Source: Psychrobacter cibarius
GTDB lineage: Bacteria; Pseudomonadota; Gammaproteobacteria; Pseudomonadales; Moraxellaceae
Reading direction: 5' to 3'
Assembly: GCF_016107535.1 (NCBI RefSeq)
Contig: NZ_JABASQ010000002.1
Coordinates: 1 to 64,000 of the forward strand
Length of the DNA stretch: 64,000 nucleotides
Shown: one piece after another, positions 45,748 to 54,822 of the stretch
How the letters are laid out: each line of letters begins with the position of its first letter
Position numbering within the stretch: the stretch's first letter is position 1
Made by a program: the position numbers and the translations under genes
Notes under the pieces: model-generated
Seen by the model: only the letters and a program-made list of their open reading frames with translations
Database searches by the model: none
What the model was told of the DNA's origin: nothing

Positions 45748-46773
45748 CTACTGAATATCGTCTGGCAAAATAACGCTATCAATGGTCATTGCCTCGCGGA
45801 TTTTGTCCATGGCATTTTTTTCGATTTGGCGTACGCGTTCTGCTGAGATAGAGTAGACGGCTGCCAATTCGTGTAAGGTTGATTTTTGCTCAGAGAGCCA
45901 GCGTTGCTCCACGATATCGCGTGAGCGCTCATCAAGGGTATCCATTGCCGCGATCAATGCAGATGAGTTACTTTCTTCCCAATCTGCTTCTTCTAACTGC
46001 TCGGCAGGATCGATACCATCTTCTAAAAATAGCTGCGGTGCATAACGTCCATCGTCGTCATCGCTAGATTGCGCCTCAAACGAGGCGTCATAAGAGGTAA
46101 GCCGCGACTCCATTTCTAACACTTGCTTGCGTGTGACATTTAAGTCTTTGGCAATGGCATCAGCCTCTTCTAGCGTGAGCTGGTTGTTGGTTTTTTTGAG
46201 ACTACGTAAGTTAAAGAACAATTTACGGTGCGCTTTGGTGGTCGCGACTTTGACAATGCGCCAGTTACGAATCACAAATTCATGAATTTCTGCTTTAATC
46301 CAATGCACTGCAAATGACACCAAACGCACGCCCTTATTCGGGTCAAAGCGTTTTACAGCCTTCATTAGTCCCAGATTGCCCTCTTGGATTAAGTCTGCTT
46401 GCGGCAAACCATAACCCGAGTAGCTGCGGGCAATATGAATCACAAAACGCAGGTGCGACATCACGAGCAAACGCGCTGCTTCTACATCGCCTTCGTCATA
46501 ATAGCGATGCGCCAGCTCTTGCTCTTGGATTGGTGTCAAAATTGGGATTTGGTGCACCGTGTTGATATAAGCGCCCAAATTGACCCCAGGCGCTGACAAA
46601 TGAGTCGGCATCGCTGGCACTAAGTCGCGCGTACTGGTATCACCTAAGGCGCTAGCATCATAAGGTGGACGTTGGGCGGCAGCTTTTAATGCGGCATCAC
46701 GTGCTTCGTTTTTTATAGGAGCTGCCTCATCTTTTTTATTCGTTTTTGCCGTATCAGTAGAATTATTAGCCAT
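45748..46773 (-). CDS. rpoH: RNA polymerase heat-shock sigma factor sigma-32
   Basis: About 341 residues starting MANNSTDTAKTNKKDE. Region 2 (LRFVIHIARSYSGYGLPQAD followed by LIQEGNLGLMKAVKRFDP) and the RpoH box around the segment after VRNWRIVKVATTKAHRKLF identify sigma-32. Region 4.2 is in STLHELAAVYSISAERVRQI. It directs heat-shock chaperone and protease genes. The N-terminal extension of about 55 residues before the conserved part is longer than in E. coli. The start at 46803 is rejected; AAGG stands nine bases before 46773. The usual upstream ftsEX genes are not here. Confidence 0.96.
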   Translation of the reverse strand: MANNSTDTAKTNKKDEAAPIKNEARDAALKAAAQRPPYDASALGDTSTRDLVPAMPTHLSAPGVNLGAYINTVHQIPILTPIQEQELAHRYYDEGDVEAARLLVMSHLRFVIHIARSYSGYGLPQADLIQEGNLGLMKAVKRFDPNKGVRLVSFAVHWIKAEIHEFVIRNWRIVKVATTKAHRKLFFNLRSLKKTNNQLTLEEADAIAKDLNVTRKQVLEMESRLTSYDASFEAQSSDDDDGRYAPQLFLEDGIDPAEQLEEADWEESNSSALIAAMDTLDERSRDIVEQRWLSEQKSTLHELAAVYSISAERVRQIEKNAMDKIREAMTIDSVILPDDIQ

Positions 46774-46852
46774 ATTCTTGACCTTGATTAAATAGTGACG
46801 CAAATAGTCAGATAAAAATCTTTATAGTTGTAATTGTAAAGGATAGCGACAC

Positions 46853-47308
46853 TTAGTTGCTATCAGTTTTAGTAATGATGAAGTGATATATTGTATCGAA
46901 ACGCTGTGCTGATAAGCTATCCGCTGATGGCTGATCCGTCATGCTATTAACGATTAATCGCAGTTGACTTGCGGCATTTGCTTGCTGGCTTTGTTGACAA
47001 AAAGCGGTGATATCAGCCTGTGAGTTGGCATCAGTTGCGACCACATATAATGAACCGCCAGCTGTGACGTCACGTAGTGCTACTTTGGTTTTTAACAGCG
47101 GCATTGGACAAGCAAGTCCGCGACCATCGACGAAACGTTGGAGATGAATGGGCTGCGTTTCATTCGCCTCATGATCTATAGTGACAGTATGCGCTGGTAA
47201 CAAGTCTAACAGGTTGTTGATGTCTTGCTGCTCAGTATCAGACAAATCTGCTGATAAGTTTATAGAATAAGGCGAATATACGGTGGTTGACTGACGATCA
47301 GCAGACAT
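46853..47308 (-). CDS. TusA-type sulfurtransferase-like protein with extended termini
   Basis: About 151 residues starting MSADRQSTTVYS. In the middle is a TusA/SirA fold (FVDGRGLACPMPLLKTKVAL) with the Cys-Pro-x-Pro motif that carries sulphur in 2-thiouridine and related pathways. VVATDANSQADITAFCQQS follows. TusA itself is about 80 residues, so this carries about 60 extra N-terminal and 25 extra C-terminal residues. The longer reading to 47356 begins inside a MITE end; AAGG eight bases before 47308 supports the shorter start. It precedes rpoH on the same strand by 79 bp. Confidence 0.78.
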   Translation of the reverse strand: MSADRQSTTVYSPYSINLSADLSDTEQQDINNLLDLLPAHTVTIDHEANETQPIHLQRFVDGRGLACPMPLLKTKVALRDVTAGGSLYVVATDANSQADITAFCQQSQQANAASQLRLIVNSMTDQPSADSLSAQRFDTIYHFIITKTDSN

Positions 47309-47340
47309 AAAATAAACCTTATAAATATTTTGGTTTGTAC

Positions 47341-47514
47341 TAGGGCGTGTCCTCAATTCAATCGATTACTTTCTAAATGGGCTAAAAATAGCTAAATTTT
47401 GCCAAACATCGTCAAATAGCTTCTTAATATCTCGATATTATGTGCGCTATCTTCCTTGTTTGACGGCAATTTATCTCATTTTTATCACCATTTTTAAAAT
47501 GAGGACACGCCCTA
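47341..47514. mobile_element. 174-bp MITE, copy 1 (TAGGGCGTGTCCTCA ends)
   Basis: It begins TAGGGCGTGTCCTCA and ends TGAGGACACGCCCTA, terminal inverted repeats of 15 bp. The interior is non-coding, with a nested inverted pair (CGTCAAA near 47407 and TTTGACG near 47458). It is almost identical to 59419-59592 and similar to 51988-52174. TA at the outer ends fits a TA-targeting transposase, but no autonomous partner is in the window. Confidence 0.85.
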
Positions 47515-47679
47515 GATTGTATTGAACATTCACAAACACGCAATGACAGTGCCTGTTATTCCTAAAAGACACTCGGCAGTGACCAGATCCTATAGTCGTG
47601 AAATGCCATTATACCAAATAGCCGATATGTAGTTGAAGTTGAATATAGTCAACGTCACATTCAGTTCATTAGAATCACA

Positions 47680-47786
47680 TATAGTGTGTTCAAGATAATT
47701 TAGATACAAGGAAGGCGAGCAAAAGTACTAAAAATAGTAGACTGCGCGCGCCTGACACCACGCCCATTTTATATGGGATTGACTAA
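47680..47786. repeat. ~107-bp dispersed repeat, copy B
   Basis: It shares AGATACAAGGAAGGCGAGC, AGTACTA-AAATAGTAGACT and GCCTGACACC, plus a TATGGGATTGACTA end, with copy A at 29888-29997. The rest of the 47515-47957 gap holds nothing further that I can support. Confidence 0.7.
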
Positions 47787-47957
47787 AGCCATGTTGCACA
47801 ATAGTGACGGACAGCTGAGTTATTGGTAGTCGAATGCAGACTAGAATTGACCTTATATCAGCAAGCTCGTATAGTCGAAAAACGTTTAGTCAAAAAATCA
47901 GTCGAAAAGACCTTACTTCAAAAACAGTATCATTACTCACTTGCATAGGATACGTAC

Positions 47958-49628
47958 TTGAACCATTTTAATAGACAATCGATACTTGGTAATGCGCCCA
48001 TGACTCAGGAAAAAAAATGTAAAAGTGCAGCGCGTTCGATGGCATTATCGAGCGCTATTAAATTGGCGTTGTCGGCGATACTAATGACGATGACCACTGC
48101 TGCCATGAGCGAGGATAGTCTTAATAATGCTAATACGAGCAGCAAAGCGATGGCATCCAATTATAATTCATGGCAAACCACCGGCTCAGAAGAGTTAAAT
48201 CTGCCCAATTTGCGCGGACAAGGCTTGAGCTTCGCTGAGCAATATCAAAACAAATTGCTTGGCGAATGGTCGTTACGGAATGTCAATGGTCGTATCAAAA
48301 TGGAGCATGATCCTTGGATTCAAGAAACGGTCAAAGACATGACTTGGCGTCTCAATGCGCAAGCAAGGCAGCAAGCGCCGATGGGTTTGGTTATCATTGA
48401 TAACCCAAGTATCAATGCCTTTGCAGCACCAGGCGGTGTCATTGGACTCAATACAGGGACGATTCTGGCCGCCAGCAGTATGGATGAGCTTGCCAGTGTG
48501 GTGGCGCATGAAGTTGCTCACATCAGTCAGCGCCATTACGAAAGTGGTGCTGATGAGCGCAAAAAGGCCTTGCTGATGCAGATAGGCGGTATGCTGGCAG
48601 CGATTGCAGCATCAGCGGTCGATGGTGATGCAGCGGCGGCAGTGATGATGGGTAGCCAAACGGCAACGATGAACAGCACGATGGCATTTAGTCGAAATAA
48701 TGAGCGCGAGGCCGATCGGGTGGGCATGCAAATAATGACCCAAGCAGGCTATGACCCAAGGGCGATGCCGCGATTCTTTGCCACAATGAATCAACGCAGC
48801 CAGCTCAACCAAGTTGAAAATCGATTTTTACCAAGCTTCGTACGCTCGCATCCACTCAGTAACGAGCGCTTAAGTGAAGCACAAAGTCGTGCCCAGCATT
48901 ATCCCTCATTGTCACTAAATCAGCAGCAACGCCATCAGGCTTTATTTGATCTGCTCTACTGGCGTGTCCAAAGTACGGGTAAACATGCCTCAGAGACAGT
49001 GCTAATGACGGCTGCTAAAAATAGCGTAGGTGCCAAATTGGCTCTGATGAACTGGTATGGCGAACAGCAACGCTTTACAGAGGCAAGCGATTTACTGGCT
49101 GAAATCAATCGACTGCCGCCTACGCAGCGCCAAAATTTAGAGCCTTTACTATCGATTACTCATAGCCAAATTCTAACGGAGCAGAATAAATGGTCACAAG
49201 CGGCGGACGTATTAGCCAGCCAGCAGCGTGTTTACCCTGAGCGTCGTGATCTGCGTCTTTATTTGGCAGAAGCGCTCACCAATAGCAATCAGCCAATCAA
49301 AGCCCAAGCACTACTCAAGCCACTGACCGAGCAGCAGCCAAGCGACCGTTATGCTTGGCAAAGTCTGCAACTGGCCAATGAAAAACTGGCAAAAACGACC
49401 GACTCTGCGTCCCTGAAAAATATTGCCACTATTAACGCGCTACGCTATCGCAGTCATGACCAACTATGGAGTAGTCGTTACGAGAGTGCATTGACGTCAC
49501 TCACCCAAGCCAAACAACTGGCGGAAAAACTACAAACCACGGCTCAAGCCAGTAGCGCCCGTCCATTACTTGCCAATATTAATGCAGAAATCAAAGCAGT
49601 AAAAACCGCCAAAGACTTTGAGCCTTAG
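47958..49628 (+). CDS. bepA: M48-family periplasmic metalloprotease with TPR tail (BepA/YfgC-like)
   Basis: A 556-residue protease. A signal peptide (LALSAILMTMTTAAMS) is followed by a peptidase M48 domain. The zinc motif is VVAHEVAHISQRH (HExxH, about residue 186) and the third ligand Glu is in RNNEREADRVGMQIM. The C-terminal half contains TPR-like helices (about residues 330-540). BepA is a periplasmic chaperone-protease that assists or clears LptD and BAM substrates at the outer membrane. The TTG start at 47958 has AGGA seven bases upstream; an ATG at 48000 gives a shorter signal and is the alternative. Confidence 0.9.
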   Translation: MNHFNRQSILGNAPMTQEKKCKSAARSMALSSAIKLALSAILMTMTTAAMSEDSLNNANTSSKAMASNYNSWQTTGSEELNLPNLRGQGLSFAEQYQNKLLGEWSLRNVNGRIKMEHDPWIQETVKDMTWRLNAQARQQAPMGLVIIDNPSINAFAAPGGVIGLNTGTILAASSMDELASVVAHEVAHISQRHYESGADERKKALLMQIGGMLAAIAASAVDGDAAAAVMMGSQTATMNSTMAFSRNNEREADRVGMQIMTQAGYDPRAMPRFFATMNQRSQLNQVENRFLPSFVRSHPLSNERLSEAQSRAQHYPSLSLNQQQRHQALFDLLYWRVQSTGKHASETVLMTAAKNSVGAKLALMNWYGEQQRFTEASDLLAEINRLPPTQRQNLEPLLSITHSQILTEQNKWSQAADVLASQQRVYPERRDLRLYLAEALTNSNQPIKAQALLKPLTEQQPSDRYAWQSLQLANEKLAKTTDSASLKNIATINALRYRSHDQLWSSRYESALTSLTQAKQLAEKLQTTAQASSARPLLANINAEIKAVKTAKDFEP

Positions 49629-49675
49629 GCGGTTATTTTTACGATGTCGTCATTAGCTTTTGAGGACACTAATTA

Positions 49676-50125
49676 CTAGCCTTGCAGCGCATCTTTCACC
49701 AGCTTAGAGATGAGCGCAGGGTCTGCGCGTCCTGCGGTTTTGTTCTTTAATACACCCATCACACTGCCCATGTCACGCATAGAGGTTGCGCCTTGTGCCA
49801 CGATTTCCGCATTGACCAAGGCCGCAAGTTCAGCATCATCCATTTGTTTTGGCATAAACTCATTGATGATATCAATCTCAAACTGCTCTTTGGTCGCTAA
49901 ATCATCACGATTGTTTTCGTTAAAAATAGTCAATGACTCATGGCGTTGTTTTAGCTGCTTTTGCAGTATATCTAAGACTTGCGCATCATCAAGCTCTATT
50001 TGACGGTCAATCTCAATTTGCTTGATAACCGCTTGCACGTTACGCAGTACTTTGACACGCTCAAGCTCACGCGCTTTCATAGACACTTTGACATTGTCTG
50101 ATAAAGTCTGTTTAAGTTGGCTCAT
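49676..50125 (-). CDS. yqeY: GatB/YqeY domain protein
   Basis: A 149-residue helical protein of the YqeY family, homologous to the tRNA-binding tail domain of GatB. It starts MSQLKQTLSDNVKVSMKARE and has LEIDRQIELDD-like and MRDMGSVMGVLKNKTAGRAD segments. The family is thought to bind tRNA, but its exact job is unknown. It follows rpsU on the same strand across a terminator, the common rpsU-yqeY order near tsaD. AAGGA precedes the ATG. Confidence 0.92.
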   Translation of the reverse strand: MSQLKQTLSDNVKVSMKARELERVKVLRNVQAVIKQIEIDRQIELDDAQVLDILQKQLKQRHESLTIFNENNRDDLATKEQFEIDIINEFMPKQMDDAELAALVNAEIVAQGATSMRDMGSVMGVLKNKTAGRADPALISKLVKDALQG

Positions 50126-50195
50126 TGTTATTATCCTTATTTGTTAAGAGGTATTTATTCAAATTTTTAAGCAATAATAATAAAAATTGTAGCAT

Positions 50196-50233
50196 AAAAA
50201 ACGCCACTGATATCAATGGATAACAGTGGCGTT
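50196..50233 (-). terminator. Intrinsic terminator after rpsU
   Basis: On the minus strand ACGCCACTG pairs with CAGTGGCGT, then TTTTTT (plus-strand A-run at 50196-50201). It lies between rpsU and yqeY and would lower yqeY expression relative to rpsU. Confidence 0.85.
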
Positions 50234-50269
50234 AATGTAGCACTTGTACTTAATTAATCGAATTATCGA

Positions 50270-50485
50270 TTAGTACATACGAGTGGTACGAATAGTTTCG
50301 CGTTGTAATTTTTTCTTATAACGCTTTACGGCAGCAGCTTTTTTACGCTTACGTACTTGCGTTGGTTTTTCATAAAACTCACGCTTACGTACGTCTGATA
50401 ATACGCCAGCTTTTTCGCAAGCACGCTTGAAACGACGGATAGCGATGTCAACTGGTTCGTTTTCTTTAACCTTAACTGCAGGCAT
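50270..50485 (-). CDS. rpsU: Small ribosomal subunit protein bS21
   Basis: A 71-residue very basic protein starting [20 protein letters not shown], with [20 protein letters not shown], the typical S21 sequence. It sits on the 30S subunit near the anti-Shine-Dalgarno region and aids initiation. The length equals the E. coli protein. GAGGAG is eight bases before the ATG. In many proteobacteria rpsU is next to tsaD; here two lipoprotein genes and a MITE lie between them. Confidence 0.97.
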
Positions 50486-50894
50486 GAAGACTCCTCGATT
50501 AGGATGAGATATAAGGGCATTAGTCTGGCTGTGTATTAGTATTTAGCCGTAATATCTCAAGATTACAGGCATCAGCTCAAACTAGGATAATCTTGCGCAT
50601 GAGCACAAGGGCAAGTATTTTAATAAAAAATGTCAGTTAAGTCAATGATTTTAGCACATTAATCCATATTTATCATTAAGTTGCAAGGGGCAATGCGCAG
50701 AGACAATTTTAAAAGTAGTTAGAACGCAGGTTTTTGCTCCAGCTTTAATGAAACTATAAATGCAAAGTATAAAATTACTATGAATAAAAAACCCTACTGT
50801 CTATAACGGTTTGGTTGGAGTTTATGCTATGATAATTTGCATATAATAGTCAGCATATTAACCATTTTATGTGTATTTTATTGAGGATGTTGGA
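50486..50894. other. Intergenic region between divergent rpsU and a lipoprotein gene
   Basis: About 410 bp without a supported gene or repeat, probably holding the rpsU promoter and a promoter for the lipoprotein gene. GAGGATGTTGGA at 50882-50893 is the latter's ribosome binding region. Confidence 0.4.
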
Positions 50895-51293
50895 ATGAAA
50901 AAAACAGGACTAAATACAGCGCTAAGCACCGCATTTATCATTGCTCTTGGCTTTGGCATTAGCGCTTGTAGTGGTGAAAAAGAAGGCGAATCACACGAAG
51001 TATTGGCAAAAGATCGCGTTGATGAAGCCGCTGAGCTGGCTCGCAAAAACGCACCTGAAGCTGAAAAAATGGAGTTCCCAGAAACGGCTCCAGCGCCAGT
51101 AACTGAAGCTGAGGGCACAGTAGATGGTGCTGCAACTGCTGAAGCAGGGACGACTGCTACTGATATGACAGATGCAACGGATAGCGATGTTGCTGTCGCT
51201 GACAGTGCAGATATGCCAGCTAGTAGTGCAGATGTGCCAGCTGCTGCTACGGCGGCAACGCCTACTGCTGACGCTGAACCAGCTACGAACTAA
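50895..51293 (+). CDS. Small acidic, alanine-rich lipoprotein
   Basis: About 132 residues starting MKKTGLNTALSTAFIIALGF, with lipobox ISAC-S at about residue 26. The mature part is low-complexity, rich in Ala, Glu, Asp and Thr (for example ATAEAGTTATDMTDATDSD), probably unstructured. No domain is recognised. The start at 50871 is rejected because the ribosome binding sequence GAGGATG lies between it and 50895. It is 84 bp before the cytochrome lipoprotein, with a similar composition in its linker, so the two may be co-transcribed. Confidence 0.7.
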   Translation: MKKTGLNTALSTAFIIALGFGISACSGEKEGESHEVLAKDRVDEAAELARKNAPEAEKMEFPETAPAPVTEAEGTVDGAATAEAGTTATDMTDATDSDVAVADSADMPASSADVPAAATAATPTADAEPATN

Positions 51294-51377
51294 TCACGGT
51301 TTGTGTGTTGATAGGTTTTGAATTTATGCGCTGTCATAAACAGTCGCTAACATGAAATATCGAATAGAGGTGTGATC

Positions 51378-51887
51378 ATGATAAGTAAACAGCAGCGTAT
51401 GAATAAACTGGTCTTATCTGCTATCAGTTTAAGTGCGCTATTAGCAATCACTGCTTGTAGTAGTGACAATGCAGCGGTCGAAGAGCCAGCTGTTGCCAGT
51501 GAATCTGCCGATACAACGGTAGTGGTAGAAGACGCGCCTATAGTCGAACCTGAGGTCGTTACGCCTGAACCTGTGGCAGATACCGAGACGACGGTCATTG
51601 AAGATAAGCCAGTGCAGGAAATCTCTGCGGAGCCAGAAGTGTTGGCTGCGGATGCAGGCGCCAAACTTTATGAGACCAACTGTAAGGTTTGTCATGAAGG
51701 CGGGCTGCTGAACGCGCCTAAATACGGTGATAAAGCCGCGTGGGAGCCGCGTCTGGCTAAAGGCACAGAGACGCTGCACATGCATTCGGCAAAAGGCTTT
51801 AATAAGATGCCAGCCCAAGCCACCGATAAGGTCAGTGAAGCCCAAGTTTACGCAGCTGTAGATTACATGATTGAAGCAGTTAGTTGA
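51378..51887 (+). CDS. Cytochrome c5-like lipoprotein
   Basis: About 169 residues. A lipoprotein signal (LSALLAITACSS) is followed by a Glu/Val/Pro-rich linker (residues about 30-90) and a mono-haem cytochrome c domain with CKVCH haem attachment. GGLLNAPKYGDKAAWEPRL and the axial-Met region FNKMPAQ are the class of cytochrome c5. It is probably an electron carrier tethered in the periplasm by the linker. GAGGTG is directly upstream of the ATG at 51378; a GTG at 51372 is rejected. An intrinsic terminator follows. Confidence 0.87.
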   Translation: MISKQQRMNKLVLSAISLSALLAITACSSDNAAVEEPAVASESADTTVVVEDAPIVEPEVVTPEPVADTETTVIEDKPVQEISAEPEVLAADAGAKLYETNCKVCHEGGLLNAPKYGDKAAWEPRLAKGTETLHMHSAKGFNKMPAQATDKVSEAQVYAAVDYMIEAVS

Positions 51888-51931
51888 TCCGGTATATTAA
51901 GAGATATTGACCATTGAAATTTGTTAAACTG

Positions 51932-51965
51932 ACCGTCATTGTGTCTGACAATGGCGGTTTTTTTT
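51932..51965 (+). terminator. Intrinsic terminator of the cytochrome lipoprotein gene
   Basis: ACCGTCATTGT pairs with ACAATGGCGGT (one G-U) around a 5-base loop, followed by eight T. Confidence 0.88.
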
Positions 51966-51987
51966 ATGCACGTTTTTTGGCAGATAC

Positions 51988-52174
51988 TAGGGCGTGTCCT
52001 CAATAATTCAATCGATTAACCTCTAAATGGGCTAGAAATGGCTAAACTTTGTCAAACATCGCCAAACATTGTCAAATAGCTTATTAATATCTCGATAGTA
52101 TTTACGCTGCTTTCCTTGTTTGACGGCAATTTATCTCATTTTTATCACCATTTTTAAAAAGACGACACGACCTA
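51988..52174. mobile_element. 187-bp MITE, copy 2 (TAGGGCGTGTCCTCA family, diverged)
   Basis: It starts TAGGGCGTGTCCTCA. The right end is decayed (GACGACACGACCTA). The interior matches copies 1 and 3 but has a small duplication (CATCGCCAAACATTGTCAAA), making it 13 bp longer. It lies between a terminator and tsaD. Short frames on both strands here belong to the repeat. Confidence 0.8.
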
Positions 52175-52231
52175 AAAGATAGCAGCGTTGTAAAAATAAT
52201 ACGCAGACCAAAGTATGATAAAGGCAAAAAT

Positions 52232-53290
52232 ATGAAAGTATTGGGTTTAGAGACTTCTTGTGATGAGACAGGTCTGGCGATTTTTGACAGTGAGCAGATG
52301 AATAGTGGCAATCAAGGGCTGGTTGGACAAGTTCTGTATTCACAAATAGAGCTGCACGCACTGTATGGTGGCGTTGTGCCTGAGCTTGCCAGCCGCGATC
52401 ATATTCGTAAGTTGGTGCCTTTGCTTAATGAGTTGTTAGAGCAGTGTAATGTGAAGAAAAGCGAGATTGATGCCATTGCTTATACCAAGGGACCCGGACT
52501 CATTGGCGCTCTGATGACGGGCGCATTATTTGGGCGAAGTTTGGCGTATGGTTTGGATATCCCTGCCATTGGCATCCATCATATGGAAGGACATCTGCTC
52601 GCACCGCTGATGGGTGCCAATCCACCCGCCTTTCCGTTTGTTTCGTTATTGGTCTCAGGTGGGCATACATTACTCATCGCCGCACGTGGTGTCGGGCAAT
52701 ATGAGATACTGGGTGAGTCGATCGATGATGCCGCAGGTGAATGCTTTGATAAAGCCGCCAAAATGTTAGGTTTGCCCTATCCGGGTGGTCCCAATATTGC
52801 CAGATTGGCTGAAACAGGCAACCCAACTGCTTACAATTTGCCAAGACCCATGCTACATCGCGGATTAGATTTTTCTTTTAGTGGTATGAAAACCGCCGTG
52901 CATAACCTTATTAAAGACACCGATGGTTCAGGTGGCTCAGGGAATAATACGGACAGCGATCCGCAAGTTCGCGCCGATATCGCCGCCAGCTTTCAGCATG
53001 CAGTCGTCGATACGCTAGTGCGAAAGTGCGTGAAAGCACTAAAGCAAGTAGAGATGAGTCGATTGGTGATTGCGGGCGGTGTCAGTGCCAACACTCATTT
53101 GCGTGAAACTTTGGAGAGTGAGCTTGCCAAGATAAATGCCACTGTGCATTATGCGCCGCCTGCATTATGTACTGATAATGGGGCGATGATTGCTTATGCT
53201 GGTTATGAGCGCTTGCAGGCAGGGCAGTCTGATGATTTAGCGGTGAGCTGTGTGCCGCGTTGGCCGATGACTGAGCTACCAGCAGTGTAA
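52232..53290 (+). CDS. tsaD: tRNA N6-threonylcarbamoyladenosine synthase subunit TsaD
   Basis: A 352-residue ASKHA-fold protein that transfers threonylcarbamoyl to A37 of ANN-decoding tRNAs with TsaB, TsaC and TsaE. Motifs are [17 protein letters not shown], the metal-binding [36 protein letters not shown] and [11 protein letters not shown]. Length and order are standard. It has a glycine/serine insert near residue 230 ([13 protein letters not shown]). Essential in most bacteria. AAAGG precedes the ATG. Confidence 0.97.
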   Translation: MKVLGLETSCDETGLAIFDSEQMNSGNQGLVGQVLYSQIELHALYGGVVPELASRDHIRKLVPLLNELLEQCNVKKSEIDAIAYTKGPGLIGALMTGALFGRSLAYGLDIPAIGIHHMEGHLLAPLMGANPPAFPFVSLLVSGGHTLLIAARGVGQYEILGESIDDAAGECFDKAAKMLGLPYPGGPNIARLAETGNPTAYNLPRPMLHRGLDFSFSGMKTAVHNLIKDTDGSGGSGNNTDSDPQVRADIAASFQHAVVDTLVRKCVKALKQVEMSRLVIAGGVSANTHLRETLESELAKINATVHYAPPALCTDNGAMIAYAGYERLQAGQSDDLAVSCVPRWPMTELPAV

Positions 53291-53351
53291 GACGGCTTTG
53301 CTCAATACTAATACTATCTCCGTTAACCTTTATTAAACCTAAGGATGAACT

Positions 53352-53723
53352 ATGCAGTGGCTTGCTATTGGACTAGGGGCTGCCATTGGGGCTTGCCTGC
53401 GGGCATGGTTGGCTCGCTTTAATCCGCTGCACCACTGGATACCCCTTGGGACGCTTGGTGCTAATGTATTGGGTGGACTATTAATAGGGTTGGCACTGGT
53501 GTGGTTTGAGCGCGTGGGCAGCAGTTTATCGCCCAATGTCCGACTATTTGTGATTACCGGTTTTTTGGGCGGATTGACCACTTTTAGTACTTTTAGTGCA
53601 GAAGTTTTTACCTTTATCAATGCTGGTAAACTACTAGCAGGTTTGGGATTGGTTGGGCTACATGTGGGACTGACGTTACTAGCAACCGCTATCGGATTTT
53701 ACTTCTTTAAGCTGGTTTTATAA
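53352..53723 (+). CDS. crcB: Fluoride ion channel CrcB (Fluc)
   Basis: A 123-residue four-helix membrane protein. Fluc proteins dimerise in antiparallel fashion and expel fluoride. The conserved [25 protein letters not shown] and the [17 protein letters not shown] segment, with the central sodium-binding TTFSTFS break, are all present. It follows tsaD by 61 bp, too short for a fluoride riboswitch, and none is visible. AAGGA precedes the ATG. Confidence 0.93.
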   Translation: MQWLAIGLGAAIGACLRAWLARFNPLHHWIPLGTLGANVLGGLLIGLALVWFERVGSSLSPNVRLFVITGFLGGLTTFSTFSAEVFTFINAGKLLAGLGLVGLHVGLTLLATAIGFYFFKLVL

Positions 53724-53850
53724 GCTTTGATAGATGCCATTCGCATAATGGTCTAATATAAGTGGTTCCATTATACCAGTCTGTTTTAAGTGGTCTATTA
53801 ATTGATTAATCAGCCTAATTAGGTGGTTCCGTTGGGGTATACCCAGAACT

Positions 53851-54822
53851 CTATTCTTGGTTCAGTAGTCGATAGTTATCACATCCAGCTTGATTTCCAC
53901 CATCACAGGTCTTACCAAATATTTCTTTAGCTTTAGCCTTGTTTTGGCGAACCCCATAGCCTTTGAAGTACATCCGACCAAGGTTGTTTTGCCCATCAAA
54001 ATTTCCTTGATTAGCTGCTTTTTGATACCACTTAAATGCCTTTTTATAATCTTGACGGACGCCAAGACCCTCGAAATACATAAAACCAAGATTATTTTGT
54101 GAGCTGGCTGCCCCTTGATTAGCTGCTTTTTGATACCATTCAAGTGCCTTTTTATAATCCTTACCTGCGCCATAAGTACCATAACCTTTGTGATATGTCA
54201 CACCAAGATTATGTTGAGCTTTAACATTTCCTTGATTAGCTGCTTTCTCCCACCATTCAATCCCCCTTTTATAATTCTTAGTGGTTCCATCGCCATGAAA
54301 ATACATTCCTCCAAGATCAGATTGAGCATCAATATTTCCTTGACTGGCTGACTTCTGCCACCACTCAAACGCCTTTTTAGAATCCTTGACACTACCAAAA
54401 CCACCGAAATACTCTGCTCCAACAAGATACTGAGCCTTAGCATCACCTTGCTCTGCTAGTACTTCCAGTGGATTGCTAATATTTTTAAATTTCATAGATG
54501 TAGCTAGCTCTTGAGCTAAACTTGCTTGATCTTGAGCTAAATCTGCTTGATATTGAGCTAAATGTATTTCGTCTTCATTAGCTGTATTTGCTTGCGCTTG
54601 GGCTATATCTGCCTCAGCCCGAGCTATATCTGCATCTGTTTTTGGGTACGTTACAGGTTTCACAGGATTAAATATCGTTGAACCTTCAGCCGGTATGGTC
54701 GCTGATGCGAAGGCTAATATTTCAGCATCTGATAATGGTGAGGCAGTGGCTAATATAGAAAAAAATACTGATACTATAAAAATTACTAGCTTGTATATGA
54801 CTGAGTTTTTCAGCAGTGACAT
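53851..54822 (-). CDS. Secreted Sel1-repeat protein with coiled-coil-like linker
   Basis: A 323-residue protein. The N-terminal signal peptide (IFIVSVFFSILATASP) and a linker of repeated Ala/Asp/Gln units (ARAEADIAQAQANT, then LAQYQADLAQDQASLAQE) are probably a short coiled coil. At least five Sel1-like repeats of about 36 residues follow from about residue 125 (pattern A--G---AQ--LG--Y--G-G---D--KA--W--KAA-QG). The end has paired cysteines (CDGGNQAGC). Sel1 repeats form solenoids for protein binding, often in envelope stress or host interaction. No enzyme domain is present. The promoter region and a GAG-type ribosome binding site are upstream. Confidence 0.85.
   Translation of the reverse strand: MSLLKNSVIYKLVIFIVSVFFSILATASPLSDAEILAFASATIPAEGSTIFNPVKPVTYPKTDADIARAEADIAQAQANTANEDEIHLAQYQADLAQDQASLAQELATSMKFKNISNPLEVLAEQGDAKAQYLVGAEYFGGFGSVKDSKKAFEWWQKSASQGNIDAQSDLGGMYFHGDGTTKNYKRGIEWWEKAANQGNVKAQHNLGVTYHKGYGTYGAGKDYKKALEWYQKAANQGAASSQNNLGFMYFEGLGVRQDYKKAFKWYQKAANQGNFDGQNNLGRMYFKGYGVRQNKAKAKEIFGKTCDGGNQAGCDNYRLLNQE

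Noticed and set aside
52102-52361. Short minus-strand frames before and at the start of tsaD
   Set aside because: They lie in the MITE and antisense to tsaD; similar frames recur in other copies of the repeat only because the DNA is repeated.
53291-53351. A fluoride riboswitch before crcB
   Set aside because: The gap to tsaD is only 61 bp and shows none of the riboswitch's pseudoknot pattern.
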